From IMG/VR virus record IMGVR_UViG_3300030390_002582, positions 1-47,743 of that record: a stretch of 47,743 bases of DNA. One strand, 5' to 3'. The position numbers were made by a program, and so were the translations under genes. Shown one piece after another: positions 8,746-15,832 of this stretch; position 1 is the stretch's first letter, and each line of letters opens with the position of its first letter. The notes beneath the pieces were generated by a model that saw nothing but the letters and a program-made list of their open reading frames with translations, was not told the DNA's origin and ran no database searches. Origin of the DNA: a virus.

Positions 8746-10872
8746 TTAGCGTTTGGTGCGGCCGAACTTGCGCGCGGCCATGCGGATCTGATCGGTCTGC
8801 CCTGGATCTGTGAACACTTGGAACGTCTCGCCGCCCAAGTTGATGTCCAGCGAGCCGAGGTTGCGCGGTGACGTGTCCAGACTAGAAATGGTCTCGACGG
8901 CCCCCCCTTCGGCAAAGCGCTGAACCGGAAGTCCGTGATTAATCAGGTCTAAATATCCCTTGCCAAGCTTGCGCACCGCAGCCGCCCGAATGACGTACTC
9001 GCCATTGGAGAGCAGCGCCGGGATGCTATCGCTGGTTCCGCTGCCCGGGCCGCTGATGTAACCGCCTGTGGCGAAGCCTTGCGGCGCCGGCCCGGGGTCT
9101 TGCAGGGTGTATGGCTGGCTGAAGTCGCCACCAGTCACCTGAACCGGAATAACCAGCTGCTGCCCAAGCTGAGCGGCAAGCGCCTCGATCTGAGAGCGCA
9201 CACCGTTCAATGACGCCTCGTCCAGCTTGAAGCTGATCGGCGAGTTCTTCAGTTTTTCCGCCTGCTCAGCAAGGGAGGCCATTTCCTGCTTGATCGAGGC
9301 GATCTTCTCGTTCGCCCGGCTCTGCTCGATATCGTTCGCAGCTAGTTCAATGTCCTGCAGTTCACCAATGAAACCGGTGAAGCCATAGGTGTTCTCGCCT
9401 GCCGCCTGCAGATCCTGAAGCATCTTCAGAGCGGCCTGCGCTTGCGCCTGCGCCCCGGCAACGTCACCAGCCTGCAATGCCTGCCGTGCTCCGACCTTCA
9501 GCGACTCAGCAGCACCATAGGACGCCTCGCCGCTATCGTTCATGCCGGCAAGGGCTTCGCGGTAGCGTTCTTCAATCTTTAGGCGATCAGCGCGAACTTT
9601 CTCTAGGTCGCGGCTGGCCGCTTTCTCTGCCGATACGAGTGCCTTTGCGCCTTTCTTGGCATCGGCTACTAGCTTGTCTTGCAGGGTCTTCAGCTCGCCA
9701 ATGTATTTGGCGCGCTGGTCAACCTCGGCCTGCCTGGCGTCTTCAGAAACCTTTGCCGCCTGATCAGCAGCCGACTTCATGTCAGACGTGATGCCGGTTT
9801 GCACTTCGATAAGCTGCTGGCGGTACGCTTTCCACTCGGCCAAAGACTTATTGATAGCCTCGTCGCTCATGTAAATATCGAGAACGCCGATGCCATCTGC
9901 TGCCGCCTGTAAATACTCGATCTCTTTGTTAGCGCGGTCGATTTCTGCGACGTTATTGCTGAGGCTTGCCGCCACGTAACCGAGATCTTGGGCAAAGCTG
10001 ACAAAGCCCGCCCCAGCCTTGATTGCGGCTTCAGCCACACGCACTAGCGCCGTTGCGAGAGTTGCCAGGTTGTCCCTTATCTGCGGATCTGAGATTGTTT
10101 CGCCGATGGTCTGGATTGCTTCAATTAGCGGTCCGGTATCAGCCTGCCCAATTGCCTCGTTCCATTTATCAGAAAGCTCAGTCATGGCGCCGCCAACCGT
10201 CTGCGGTAATGACTTGGCTTCCGTGCGCAGAACGTCAAGCTGCCCGACCAGCGCATCAGTTACAACGCTAGCAGTCAGTTGACCCTGCGCCGCCATTTCC
10301 TTGAGCGCGCCGACAGGAACGCCTATCGAATCGGCCAGGGCCTGCATTAAGCGTGGGGCTTGCTCGGCTACGCTGTTGAACTCATCGCCTCGCAGCGCAC
10401 CAGAGCCGAGTGCCTGAGCGAACTGAATTACGCCGTTCTCGGCTTCCTGTGCACTGGCACCGGACACCCGGAAAGACGTTGCGACAGCCTCAGTTACCTT
10501 GAGGATATCGGACTGGCTGCGGCCTGCCTCTTTCAGCGGGCGACTGATCCGCCCGTACAGGGTGGCCAGCGATTCAAGTGGCGTCTGCGTGGCGGCGGCG
10601 ATCTTGCGCAGCTCGGTCTGCGCGGTGTTGAATTCTTCCTGCGAGCCGGTCGCTAGTTTCAGACGGGCATTCATTAGGCTGTAAGAGTCGGCCGCATTCG
10701 CGATGCCGCGTAGCGCGCCAGTCAGGGTTGAAACGGAAAACGCTGCGACGATGGCCTTGCCAGCCGTGGCAAGCTTCTTGTTCATCGACTCAAGCTGGCC
10801 GTTCACCTCGTCGAATGTGCGCTTGGTGTTGTTCTTCCCGTCGATGACCAACTGTGTTTTAACGGTAGCCAT
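8746..10872 (-). CDS. Tail tape measure protein
   Basis: At 708 residues this is the longest tail protein in the window. The N-terminal 240 residues carry the tape-measure N-domain pattern (TPLESLATLYGRISRPLKEA, then GSGALRGDEFNSVAEQAPRL and SIGVPVGALKEMA). A long helical, Ala/Glu/Lys-rich coiled-coil part follows (about 370-600). A glycine-rich patch near 620-650 (GFATGGYISGPGSGTSDSIP) is also usual for tape measures. The protein sets tail length and helps DNA enter the cell. It follows the frameshifting chaperone genes, as in lambda and HK97. Confidence 0.92.
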   Translation of the reverse strand: MATVKTQLVIDGKNNTKRTFDEVNGQLESMNKKLATAGKAIVAAFSVSTLTGALRGIANAADSYSLMNARLKLATGSQEEFNTAQTELRKIAAATQTPLESLATLYGRISRPLKEAGRSQSDILKVTEAVATSFRVSGASAQEAENGVIQFAQALGSGALRGDEFNSVAEQAPRLMQALADSIGVPVGALKEMAAQGQLTASVVTDALVGQLDVLRTEAKSLPQTVGGAMTELSDKWNEAIGQADTGPLIEAIQTIGETISDPQIRDNLATLATALVRVAEAAIKAGAGFVSFAQDLGYVAASLSNNVAEIDRANKEIEYLQAAADGIGVLDIYMSDEAINKSLAEWKAYRQQLIEVQTGITSDMKSAADQAAKVSEDARQAEVDQRAKYIGELKTLQDKLVADAKKGAKALVSAEKAASRDLEKVRADRLKIEERYREALAGMNDSGEASYGAAESLKVGARQALQAGDVAGAQAQAQAALKMLQDLQAAGENTYGFTGFIGELQDIELAANDIEQSRANEKIASIKQEMASLAEQAEKLKNSPISFKLDEASLNGVRSQIEALAAQLGQQLVIPVQVTGGDFSQPYTLQDPGPAPQGFATGGYISGPGSGTSDSIPALLSNGEYVIRAAAVRKLGKGYLDLINHGLPVQRFAEGGAVETISSLDTSPRNLGSLDINLGGETFQVFTDPGQTDQIRMAARKFGRTKR

Positions 10873-11413
10873 CAGCAGAAATCCTTCATCAAGCGTTTGA
10901 AATCGTCGGGCTTTACATTTGCCGCACGCGCAGCAATGAGCGCGACCAGGTTTGAGGCGCGGTCTTCTTTGTCGATGGCAGCCAGGAAGGTTTCAATCTG
11001 CTGCAGGCTGTAGTCCTGCACGTCGGCCAGGTTGTGGCCCGCCCCGATCAGGCGTTGGACGACGGAGCCCCACTCAGCGCCCTTACCATCACCGGCAGGG
11101 CTTCGCCGAAAAAACTTGAATTGACCCGTATAACCTCGGCCAAAAGCTGAACCGATACAGTTGCCGGGAGGCGCCATAGCTGCCAGCGGTTGAGCGTGGT
11201 CGTAGCCAGCAGGATCTGGCGCAGCTCTGCGCTGTGCTTCTCGGCATAGCGGTTGATCTGCTGAATCCCTGCCTGACTGAACAGCTCGACCAGTGCGCCG
11301 GCCGACTTGCCGTAACGCTCGAAGTGACGCAGCTTCACAGGCAGGATTTGCACGTCGCGGCCCATCACCTCGACCGTCACCGGCTCAGGAAACAGGATGG
11401 ATAGCTCGGACAT
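10872..11413 (-). CDS. Tail assembly chaperone, -1 frameshift product (gpGT-like)
   Basis: If ribosomes slip back one base at 11108-11114, residues 1-102 of the short chaperone join to 78 residues read from the -1 frame (starting RRSPAGDGKGAEWGSVVQRL, stop at 10872), giving about 180 residues. The downstream frame has no sensible start of its own: its first in-frame ATG lies inside the upstream gene and precedes an implausible sequence. Its helical C-terminus (QQIETFLAAIDKEDR) resembles tail-chaperone T domains. Its stop overlaps the tape-measure start by 1 bp. Confidence 0.78.
11048..11413 (-). CDS. Tail assembly chaperone, short product (gpG-like)
   Basis: The 121-residue product has a compact N-terminal fold (ELSILFPEPVTVEVMGRDVQ) and a helical body. 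Its end, MVRALSGAPSSNA, lies past a T TTT TTC slippery site. By analogy with lambda gpG and gpGT, the short form and a longer -1 frameshift form chaperone the tape measure and recruit the tail tube protein. It lies just upstream of the tape measure, separated from the major tail gene by a DUF4124 cargo gene. Confidence 0.8.
   Translation of the reverse strand: MSELSILFPEPVTVEVMGRDVQILPVKLRHFERYGKSAGALVELFSQAGIQQINRYAEKHSAELRQILLATTTLNRWQLWRLPATVSVQLLAEVIRVNSSFFGEALPVMVRALSGAPSSNA
11108..11114 (-). other. -1 programmed frameshift slippery site T TTT TTC
   Basis: In the frame of the short chaperone the codons read AGT TTT TTC GGC, giving a perfect X XXY YYZ heptamer, T TTT TTC. Slipping back one base moves the ribosome into exactly the frame that remains open to 10872. 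The position, about 55 bases before the short product's stop, is typical for siphophage tail chaperones. Confidence 0.82.
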
Positions 11414-11433
11414 GGGGTTTTCCTTTGGGCAAT

Positions 11434-11454
11434 AAAAAACCCGCCGAAGCGGGT
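11434..11454 (-). terminator. Terminator after the DUF4124 gene
   Basis: On the minus strand ACCCGC pairs with GCGGGT around a 4-base loop and is followed by a T run. It lies 19 bases past the DUF4124 stop codon and just before the chaperone gene, so it isolates the cargo gene or must be read through by the late transcript. Confidence 0.78.
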
Positions 11455-11472
11455 CTTGTGTGATTCGTTGAT

Positions 11473-12006
11473 CTATGGCCTATGGCCTGACTGGTAACCA
11501 CCACGGACGCAGCCATTACGGTCAAACGCGACGCTGGTAGCGCGAACGTACTTATCCTTAAAATAGGTGTTCACCCCTGCGCCGCGCACGTTGGTGTCGT
11601 CATCGGCCTTGCCGTGAATGCTTTCAACATCCTTACGCGACATGCCCGGAACCACCTCGCCACGAACCTTAGCGGTACGCAGGTCGCGTTCTGAAAGCCC
11701 ACTGTCACAGCCGGCTCGCTGAGAGCTTCCTCCAACTACTGCCACGCCGTTTCTAGGCGCTGCTGATGGAGCAGTCGGCGCCGCATATGAACGCTCGGAA
11801 GGCTCAGCCATCTGCACGGGAGCACTTGAACCGCTAGGCGCCGCGTTGTGCGCACTCAGCACGTCTTCAAGCCCGCTATTACGCGGACAGTTGGCGTTCT
11901 TGGTAAACGTGACCTTTCCGGCCTCGTCTACGCATTTGAATATGGTGGCAGCGCTCGCCTGCGATGAAAGCAGCAGAGCCGCCAGGATAAAGCCGGAACG
12001 ACGCAT
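11473..12006 (-). CDS. Exported DUF4124 protein, probable cargo (moron) gene
   Basis: The 177-residue protein has a signal peptide (RRSGFILAALLLSSQASAA). A DUF4124 motif follows at about 21-45 (IFKCVDEAGKVTFTKNANCP, with two Cys), then a Ser/Ala/Pro linker. A C-terminal domain (SERDLRTAKVRGEVVPGMSR) resembles small SmpA/OmlA-like folds. It is a periplasmic protein unlike anything needed for virion assembly, yet it lies between the major tail protein and the tail chaperones, which are normally adjacent. It has its own terminator, and its ribosome site is folded into a hairpin. A lysogenic-conversion or superinfection role is possible but unproven. Confidence 0.75.
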   Translation of the reverse strand: MRRSGFILAALLLSSQASAATIFKCVDEAGKVTFTKNANCPRNSGLEDVLSAHNAAPSGSSAPVQMAEPSERSYAAPTAPSAAPRNGVAVVGGSSQRAGCDSGLSERDLRTAKVRGEVVPGMSRKDVESIHGKADDDTNVRGAGVNTYFKDKYVRATSVAFDRNGCVRGGYQSGHRP

Positions 12007-12010
12007 AAGG

Positions 12011-12035
12011 TTCCCTCCCGTTGGATGGGAGGGAA
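12011..12035 (-). promoter_or_regulatory. 9-bp hairpin enclosing the DUF4124 ribosome site
   Basis: TTCCCTCCC and GGGAGGGAA form a perfect 9-bp stem with a 7-base loop. On the minus strand the 3' arm contains the GGAGG ribosome site, 7 bases before ATG 12006. Folding would hide the site. It could restrict translation from long late transcripts, or act as a weak terminator of the major tail gene, although no T run follows. Confidence 0.6.
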
Positions 12036-12047
12036 TCTATCACAGGA

Positions 12048-12578
12048 TTAAGCTGCCGCAGTATCCATGTCGATCTTGAAGAACTGCGACAGACCAGCGG
12101 TGACGATGCTGGTGTCGATCAGTACCTCGCCAGTGATCTCCAGCGCGCCGAACTCGTCACCGATGAAGCCCAAGCCCTGCGCGGCGCCGATCTTGGCGCG
12201 ATGCACAGTCACGGTCACGGTGCGGCCTGTTGCCGCCTCGTTCACACCAGCGAATGTCATCAGGAAGGTCTGCGCGCCAGTGGTCAGCGCTTCGATGGTG
12301 GCGGTGTTGTTTACGCCGTCCGCAGTCACGGTGCCGAACAGAACCATCGCCAGGTTTTCCGGGCTCAGGTCGTGCAATGTAGCCGTGAACTCGACCGACT
12401 CGATGCGGTTCACCTGGGCATAGGTGCCGCCACCAGCTGTCCGGTAGTTCGGCAGCTTGATGATGTTTTCGTTGATGTTGAAGTTGAGCGCGGAAACGTT
12501 GCCCACGTCGACGGCAGTGCCGCCACCTTCAGGCGTGAGGCTTACGATGCCCTTGCCCATGTATGCATAGTTGGCCAT
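12048..12578 (-). CDS. Major tail tube protein
   Basis: The 176-residue protein has the usual size and beta-sandwich character of siphophage tail tube subunits. Key stretches are VSALNFNINENIIKLPNYRT, ESVEFTATLHDLSPENLAMV and FGALEITGEVLIDTS. It polymerises around the tape measure to form the tail tube. It follows the tail terminator-type gene and precedes the chaperone region. A terminator-like hairpin lies just upstream. Confidence 0.85.
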   Translation of the reverse strand: MANYAYMGKGIVSLTPEGGGTAVDVGNVSALNFNINENIIKLPNYRTAGGGTYAQVNRIESVEFTATLHDLSPENLAMVLFGTVTADGVNNTATIEALTTGAQTFLMTFAGVNEAATGRTVTVTVHRAKIGAAQGLGFIGDEFGALEITGEVLIDTSIVTAGLSQFFKIDMDTAAA

Positions 12579-12596
12579 GCGAGTTTTCTCCAGATG

Positions 12597-12620
12597 AAAA
12601 AAAACCCGCGCGTGGCGGGC
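12597..12620 (-). terminator. Terminator-like hairpin upstream of the major tail gene
   Basis: On the minus strand GCCCGC and GCGGGT flank a 5-base loop, followed by eight T. It separates the neck/tail-completion genes from the major tail gene and probably modulates the late transcript. Confidence 0.72.
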
Positions 12621-12638
12621 TTGGAATTTGTGTTGGCG

Positions 12639-13094
12639 CTATGGCCGGATGTTGATTGCAAGCTGGATCGGGACCATCACGCTTGCGGACGACTCACCGT
12701 TGCCGGGCGGGTAATGCTCGGATGTTGAAATCGACACGCTTGCGGTTCCGCGCGGCATCCACTCGACCGGACGCCCCTTGCCTGTGATGAGGCAGCGGAT
12801 TAGGTCAAGCTCAATGTCTTCCAGCGCTGAGTCGTAGTCGTCGACACCAGCATTCACCGCGCCGATGACGTAGAACGCCGGAGCCAGGGTGATGACGCCC
12901 GGCCCTTCGACCGGATCGCCGCCTTTTGCGCGCTGCAGGCAGATCAGCGGGAAGCCGACGTCTTCCTTCGCCAGAACCTCAGCAAACCAGCCCGTTTTCA
13001 CGTTCTGGCCTGCGTTGGTGCGGTAGCCGTTGGCGACCGTGATCGTCTGCAGGCGGGCCTCAAGAGCCAGCCGCGCTTCGGTAAGGATGTTCAT
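12639..13094 (-). CDS. Tail terminator / tail completion protein
   Basis: From ATG 13094, which overlaps the preceding stop as ATGA, the protein has 151 residues starting MNILTEARLALEARLQTI. Size, the helical start, the central FPLICLQRAKGG strand and the position between a neck protein and the tail tube fit tail-terminator proteins (gpU-like). The longer frame adds MHGVP, which is less likely. Confidence 0.65.
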   Translation of the reverse strand: MNILTEARLALEARLQTITVANGYRTNAGQNVKTGWFAEVLAKEDVGFPLICLQRAKGGDPVEGPGVITLAPAFYVIGAVNAGVDDYDSALEDIELDLIRCLITGKGRPVEWMPRGTASVSISTSEHYPPGNGESSASVMVPIQLAINIRP

Positions 13095-13402
13095 CGGGAC
13101 TCCATGCAAGCAGCGGTGACGAAGTAGCCGTCATCCGAAACAACCTCCTCGACCATGAAGCGGCAACCCTCGAACGCGAAGATTGCGCCTCGCGGCGAGG
13201 TGTCGAGCTGGGATTTCAGCCAGGTAAAGCCGGTGCTCTCGGAGCGAAACAGCCCTTCCGGGCCGTTCTGCACCATGTTGCGCTCGACCATGACGGTGAC
13301 GGTCTTCGGCGGCTGGCCAGTGACAAGGTATTGCGCGCAGCCGTCGTTCAGCTTGGCTAGAACTCTCCGGTCCATGCGGTCCCGTATCGCTGACCAGCCC
13401 AC
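13091..13402 (-). CDS. Neck / head-tail joining protein
   Basis: The 103-residue protein (MGWSAIRDRMDRRVLAKLND, then PPKTVTVMVERNMVQNG and FAFEGCRFMVEEVVSDDG) has the size, mixed alpha/beta layout and location of head-completion proteins that link connector and tail. It lies between the decoration protein and the tail terminator and is coupled to the latter by a 4-bp overlap. The assignment rests mainly on synteny. Confidence 0.55.
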   Translation of the reverse strand: MGWSAIRDRMDRRVLAKLNDGCAQYLVTGQPPKTVTVMVERNMVQNGPEGLFRSESTGFTWLKSQLDTSPRGAIFAFEGCRFMVEEVVSDDGYFVTAACMESR

Positions 13403-13405
13403 GAA

Positions 13406-13756
13406 TTACGCCGTTACCGGATGGCCCAGCGAGCCGTTGAGGCGCACGCGGCCAGTTGCGGAAGGGTTGGCCGCATCAGCCACAGCCACGCCGACCAGAT
13501 AGTTGCCAGTGCCGGCAACGTTGGTCAGCAGACCGCTCGCAGCGATTGCGTAGACGGGCTGGCCAACCTGCCAGGCTTGAGCGCTGGTCTTGGGCAGATC
13601 GAATACGCCGGAGGTCTTGACCTCGACCTCCACGCCGATAGCGGCATCAGTGGACGCAACGCCGACCAGGCTGTTCGCGCGGACCAGTTGACCGGATGTG
13701 ATGGCGGCGGCTGCCACGATGGTGACCATGTCGCCGTGTTGAATGAAGTTCTTCAT
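13406..13756 (-). CDS. DUF2190 capsid decoration (cement) protein
   Basis: Starting at ATG 13756, preceded by a GAGGAGGGAACA ribosome site, the 116-residue protein begins MKNFIQHGDMVTIVAAAAIT and contains SGQLVRANSLVGVA and QPVYAIAASG. This is the DUF2190 pattern. Related proteins trimerise on capsid threefold axes and stabilise the head. It directly follows the capsid gene, as expected. The longer frame from 13798 lacks a ribosome site. Confidence 0.8.
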   Translation of the reverse strand: MKNFIQHGDMVTIVAAAAITSGQLVRANSLVGVASTDAAIGVEVEVKTSGVFDLPKTSAQAWQVGQPVYAIAASGLLTNVAGTGNYLVGVAVADAANPSATGRVRLNGSLGHPVTA

Positions 13757-13825
13757 TGTTCCCTCCTCGGGATACAGAAAGCAGAGAGGGCGCCACACTG
13801 GGCACCCCTGTCAGGTCACGGCGAG

Positions 13826-15190
13826 TTAGGCGCCAGCGTTCTTGTAGGCGCCGCGGTAATCGATCCATGCAGCACCGAAGACCAGGCGAGCCTTGATCTC
13901 CATGCCGTCGACTTCGAAGCCTTCGCGGGTTTCGGTGAACACGCCCTGCTCGCCTTCGAGGTAGGCATATTCGAAGGTATCGACCAGGCCAGGCGCGGAG
14001 AACAAGTACCACTGGTTACCAGTGATGCGAGCGTCAACGATGACCTGCAGCGAAGCGTTGCGGCTGTCGTTGATGTCGGCGTTCTTGGCCGGCACGTAGT
14101 TGGAGCTGGTGAACTGGTACGCCTCCAGCTCCTTGTCCGGGCCTACAACGAGGTATTCCGGACCGAGGTTGAGGAAGTGACCGGCCTTCGACTTCTGCTT
14201 GCGCATTGCGGCGCGGGCAGCGGCGAGGGTTGTGGTGTTGATCGCGCCACCGCTGGCCGACACGTTGCCGTGTGCGGTGCTGTAGACGGTCTCGCCATCG
14301 ATGAAGGTCGGGTTACCCAGCAACAGGTTCCACACGACGTCCGATTCGGTCTGCGCGGCAGCAGCGCCCAGCGCCTGCGGAATGCGGGTCATGGCCGACA
14401 GGTCGTCGTTCACGATGGCTTCCCAGGTGATGGCGATGATCTTGCCGAACTTGCCGACCTTCAGCGGGGCGCCTTCTTCGCTCAGTGTGCCGTACTTGTA
14501 TTCGCCGTGCTCGTTGACCTTCTCCAGGGCAGCGATGTCACCCAGCGCCACGCGGCTGACTTCGCGGAAGTCGGACACGGTGCTCTGACGACCCAGCGGA
14601 CGCCAGGTCTGCGGAGCCAGCGCGTAGGAATCGCGCAGGGTGCGGTTGACGGTCGAGCCCAACAGGATTGGGAAGTCGGAAGTGCTGTGCATGCCAGCGG
14701 CACGAACGGCGGTACGGTCGCAGCCCAAGGCGGCGCGTGCGATTTCCTGCGGGGTCATGCCGCGAGCGTTGCCGCCAGCCATTTCGACCGACTCACGAGC
14801 CATGTCGATCAGGCGCATGCCGCGGAACTCGCGCGCAGCATCTTCCAGCCGGACCTTCGGATTGCAGCGCACTTCCAGAGCGTTCTGCATGGCGGCGCGC
14901 TTGGCGCTCAGGACGGCCTGATCAGCGCCGGAAGTGACGATGGTCGGCTGGCTGTTGCGGCTTTCCGGTTGGCCGGCATTCTGGCGTTCGGCCAGCTTGT
15001 CGATCATCGCGGAGCTCGCTTGTGCGACTTCCACGCCACGGCTGATCAGGTCTTCAGCGACGTCATCACCCAGGCCTACCTTCTTGGCCATGGAACGGAT
15101 GGCGCTGCAGCGCTGACGCTCGGCGACAGTTGCCTCGTTGCGAATGTCGGCCTGGCGTTGCTCATCGGCCGCGCGGTTTTCGTCGGTCAT
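13826..15190 (-). CDS. Internal-start product: scaffold plus major capsid
   Basis: Inside the fusion gene, ATG 15190 is preceded by AGAGGA at 7 bases, a better ribosome site than that of the full gene. It begins MTDENRAADEQRQADIRNEA, right after an acidic linker and at the start of the scaffold-like helix. A product of 454 residues would hold scaffold and capsid without protease. Since capsid subunits are needed in large excess, this start is probably used. It resembles the nested scaffold starts of lambda Nu3, but here the nested product includes the capsid. Confidence 0.5.
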   Translation of the reverse strand: MTDENRAADEQRQADIRNEATVAERQRCSAIRSMAKKVGLGDDVAEDLISRGVEVAQASSAMIDKLAERQNAGQPESRNSQPTIVTSGADQAVLSAKRAAMQNALEVRCNPKVRLEDAAREFRGMRLIDMARESVEMAGGNARGMTPQEIARAALGCDRTAVRAAGMHSTSDFPILLGSTVNRTLRDSYALAPQTWRPLGRQSTVSDFREVSRVALGDIAALEKVNEHGEYKYGTLSEEGAPLKVGKFGKIIAITWEAIVNDDLSAMTRIPQALGAAAAQTESDVVWNLLLGNPTFIDGETVYSTAHGNVSASGGAINTTTLAAARAAMRKQKSKAGHFLNLGPEYLVVGPDKELEAYQFTSSNYVPAKNADINDSRNASLQVIVDARITGNQWYLFSAPGLVDTFEYAYLEGEQGVFTETREGFEVDGMEIKARLVFGAAWIDYRGAYKNAGA

Positions 15191-15832
15191 TTCGTTTTCC
15201 TCTTGGGTTTCAGTGGCCACGGCGGCCGGTTGCTCGGGGGCCTGTTCGGCTTCCCGGATTTCGAATTGCGTGTTGAAGCGTTGGCCGGCGTAATCGGCCG
15301 GGGTCTTGGCGCTGCGGACCTTGGCGCCGTCGTCGAAGCCAATCGGGACGACGGACAACTCCATCGGCTCCCAGTCAATAGCCCGGTACGTCGGCAGCTT
15401 GTCGTCGTCTTCTTCAACGACTTCGTAGCGGTGAACGGCGTAGCCCACGGAGATGTTCCGCAGAATGCCGTCCTTCACGTCGCGGAATATCGCGTCGGCG
15501 TCTTCGCGCTGGCTAAACCGGACCACTGCGCGACCTTCGCCGCCCTCGATCCAAGCCCGCTCGACCACGCCAACTACCGCGCTCAGGTCATGGCTGTTGT
15601 GAGCAGCAAGGAACGGCGCCCCGCTGTTCAGGCGATCCATACGAACCGCCGTTTCGCTCACTTCCAACTCTTCCATGTAGCTGCCGACGTCCCAGGACCA
15701 GCGGCGCCCTTTGGCTCCGGTCGTCCAAGTCAATTCGGCAGTACGCTGCTCGATATCAACAGAGCCGGGCCTTACGGCAGCGCGCAGGCTGAGCATCGGC
15801 GTCTCAAGCGTCTTGATCGTCGCTTCCGTCAT
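13826..15832 (-). CDS. Prohead protease - major capsid protein fusion
   Basis: This 668-residue protein joins two functions. Residues 1-180 are an HK97-type (S78) prohead protease: LAAHNSHD carries the likely catalytic His78 (or His81), GILRNISVGYAV carries Ser128, and PMELSVVPIGFD is the usual closing strand. Residues about 200-330 are charged and helical, like a scaffold. Residues about 340-668 form a capsid domain of the Mu gpT-like type (DFPILLGSTVNRTLRDSY, then GALGDIAALE-like and FGKIIAITWEAIVNDD segments). In most phages protease and capsid are separate genes. The portal gene overlaps its start by 29 bp. An internal start at 15190 probably yields capsid without protease. Confidence 0.85.
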   Translation of the reverse strand: MTEATIKTLETPMLSLRAAVRPGSVDIEQRTAELTWTTGAKGRRWSWDVGSYMEELEVSETAVRMDRLNSGAPFLAAHNSHDLSAVVGVVERAWIEGGEGRAVVRFSQREDADAIFRDVKDGILRNISVGYAVHRYEVVEEDDDKLPTYRAIDWEPMELSVVPIGFDDGAKVRSAKTPADYAGQRFNTQFEIREAEQAPEQPAAVATETQEENEMTDENRAADEQRQADIRNEATVAERQRCSAIRSMAKKVGLGDDVAEDLISRGVEVAQASSAMIDKLAERQNAGQPESRNSQPTIVTSGADQAVLSAKRAAMQNALEVRCNPKVRLEDAAREFRGMRLIDMARESVEMAGGNARGMTPQEIARAALGCDRTAVRAAGMHSTSDFPILLGSTVNRTLRDSYALAPQTWRPLGRQSTVSDFREVSRVALGDIAALEKVNEHGEYKYGTLSEEGAPLKVGKFGKIIAITWEAIVNDDLSAMTRIPQALGAAAAQTESDVVWNLLLGNPTFIDGETVYSTAHGNVSASGGAINTTTLAAARAAMRKQKSKAGHFLNLGPEYLVVGPDKELEAYQFTSSNYVPAKNADINDSRNASLQVIVDARITGNQWYLFSAPGLVDTFEYAYLEGEQGVFTETREGFEVDGMEIKARLVFGAAWIDYRGAYKNAGA

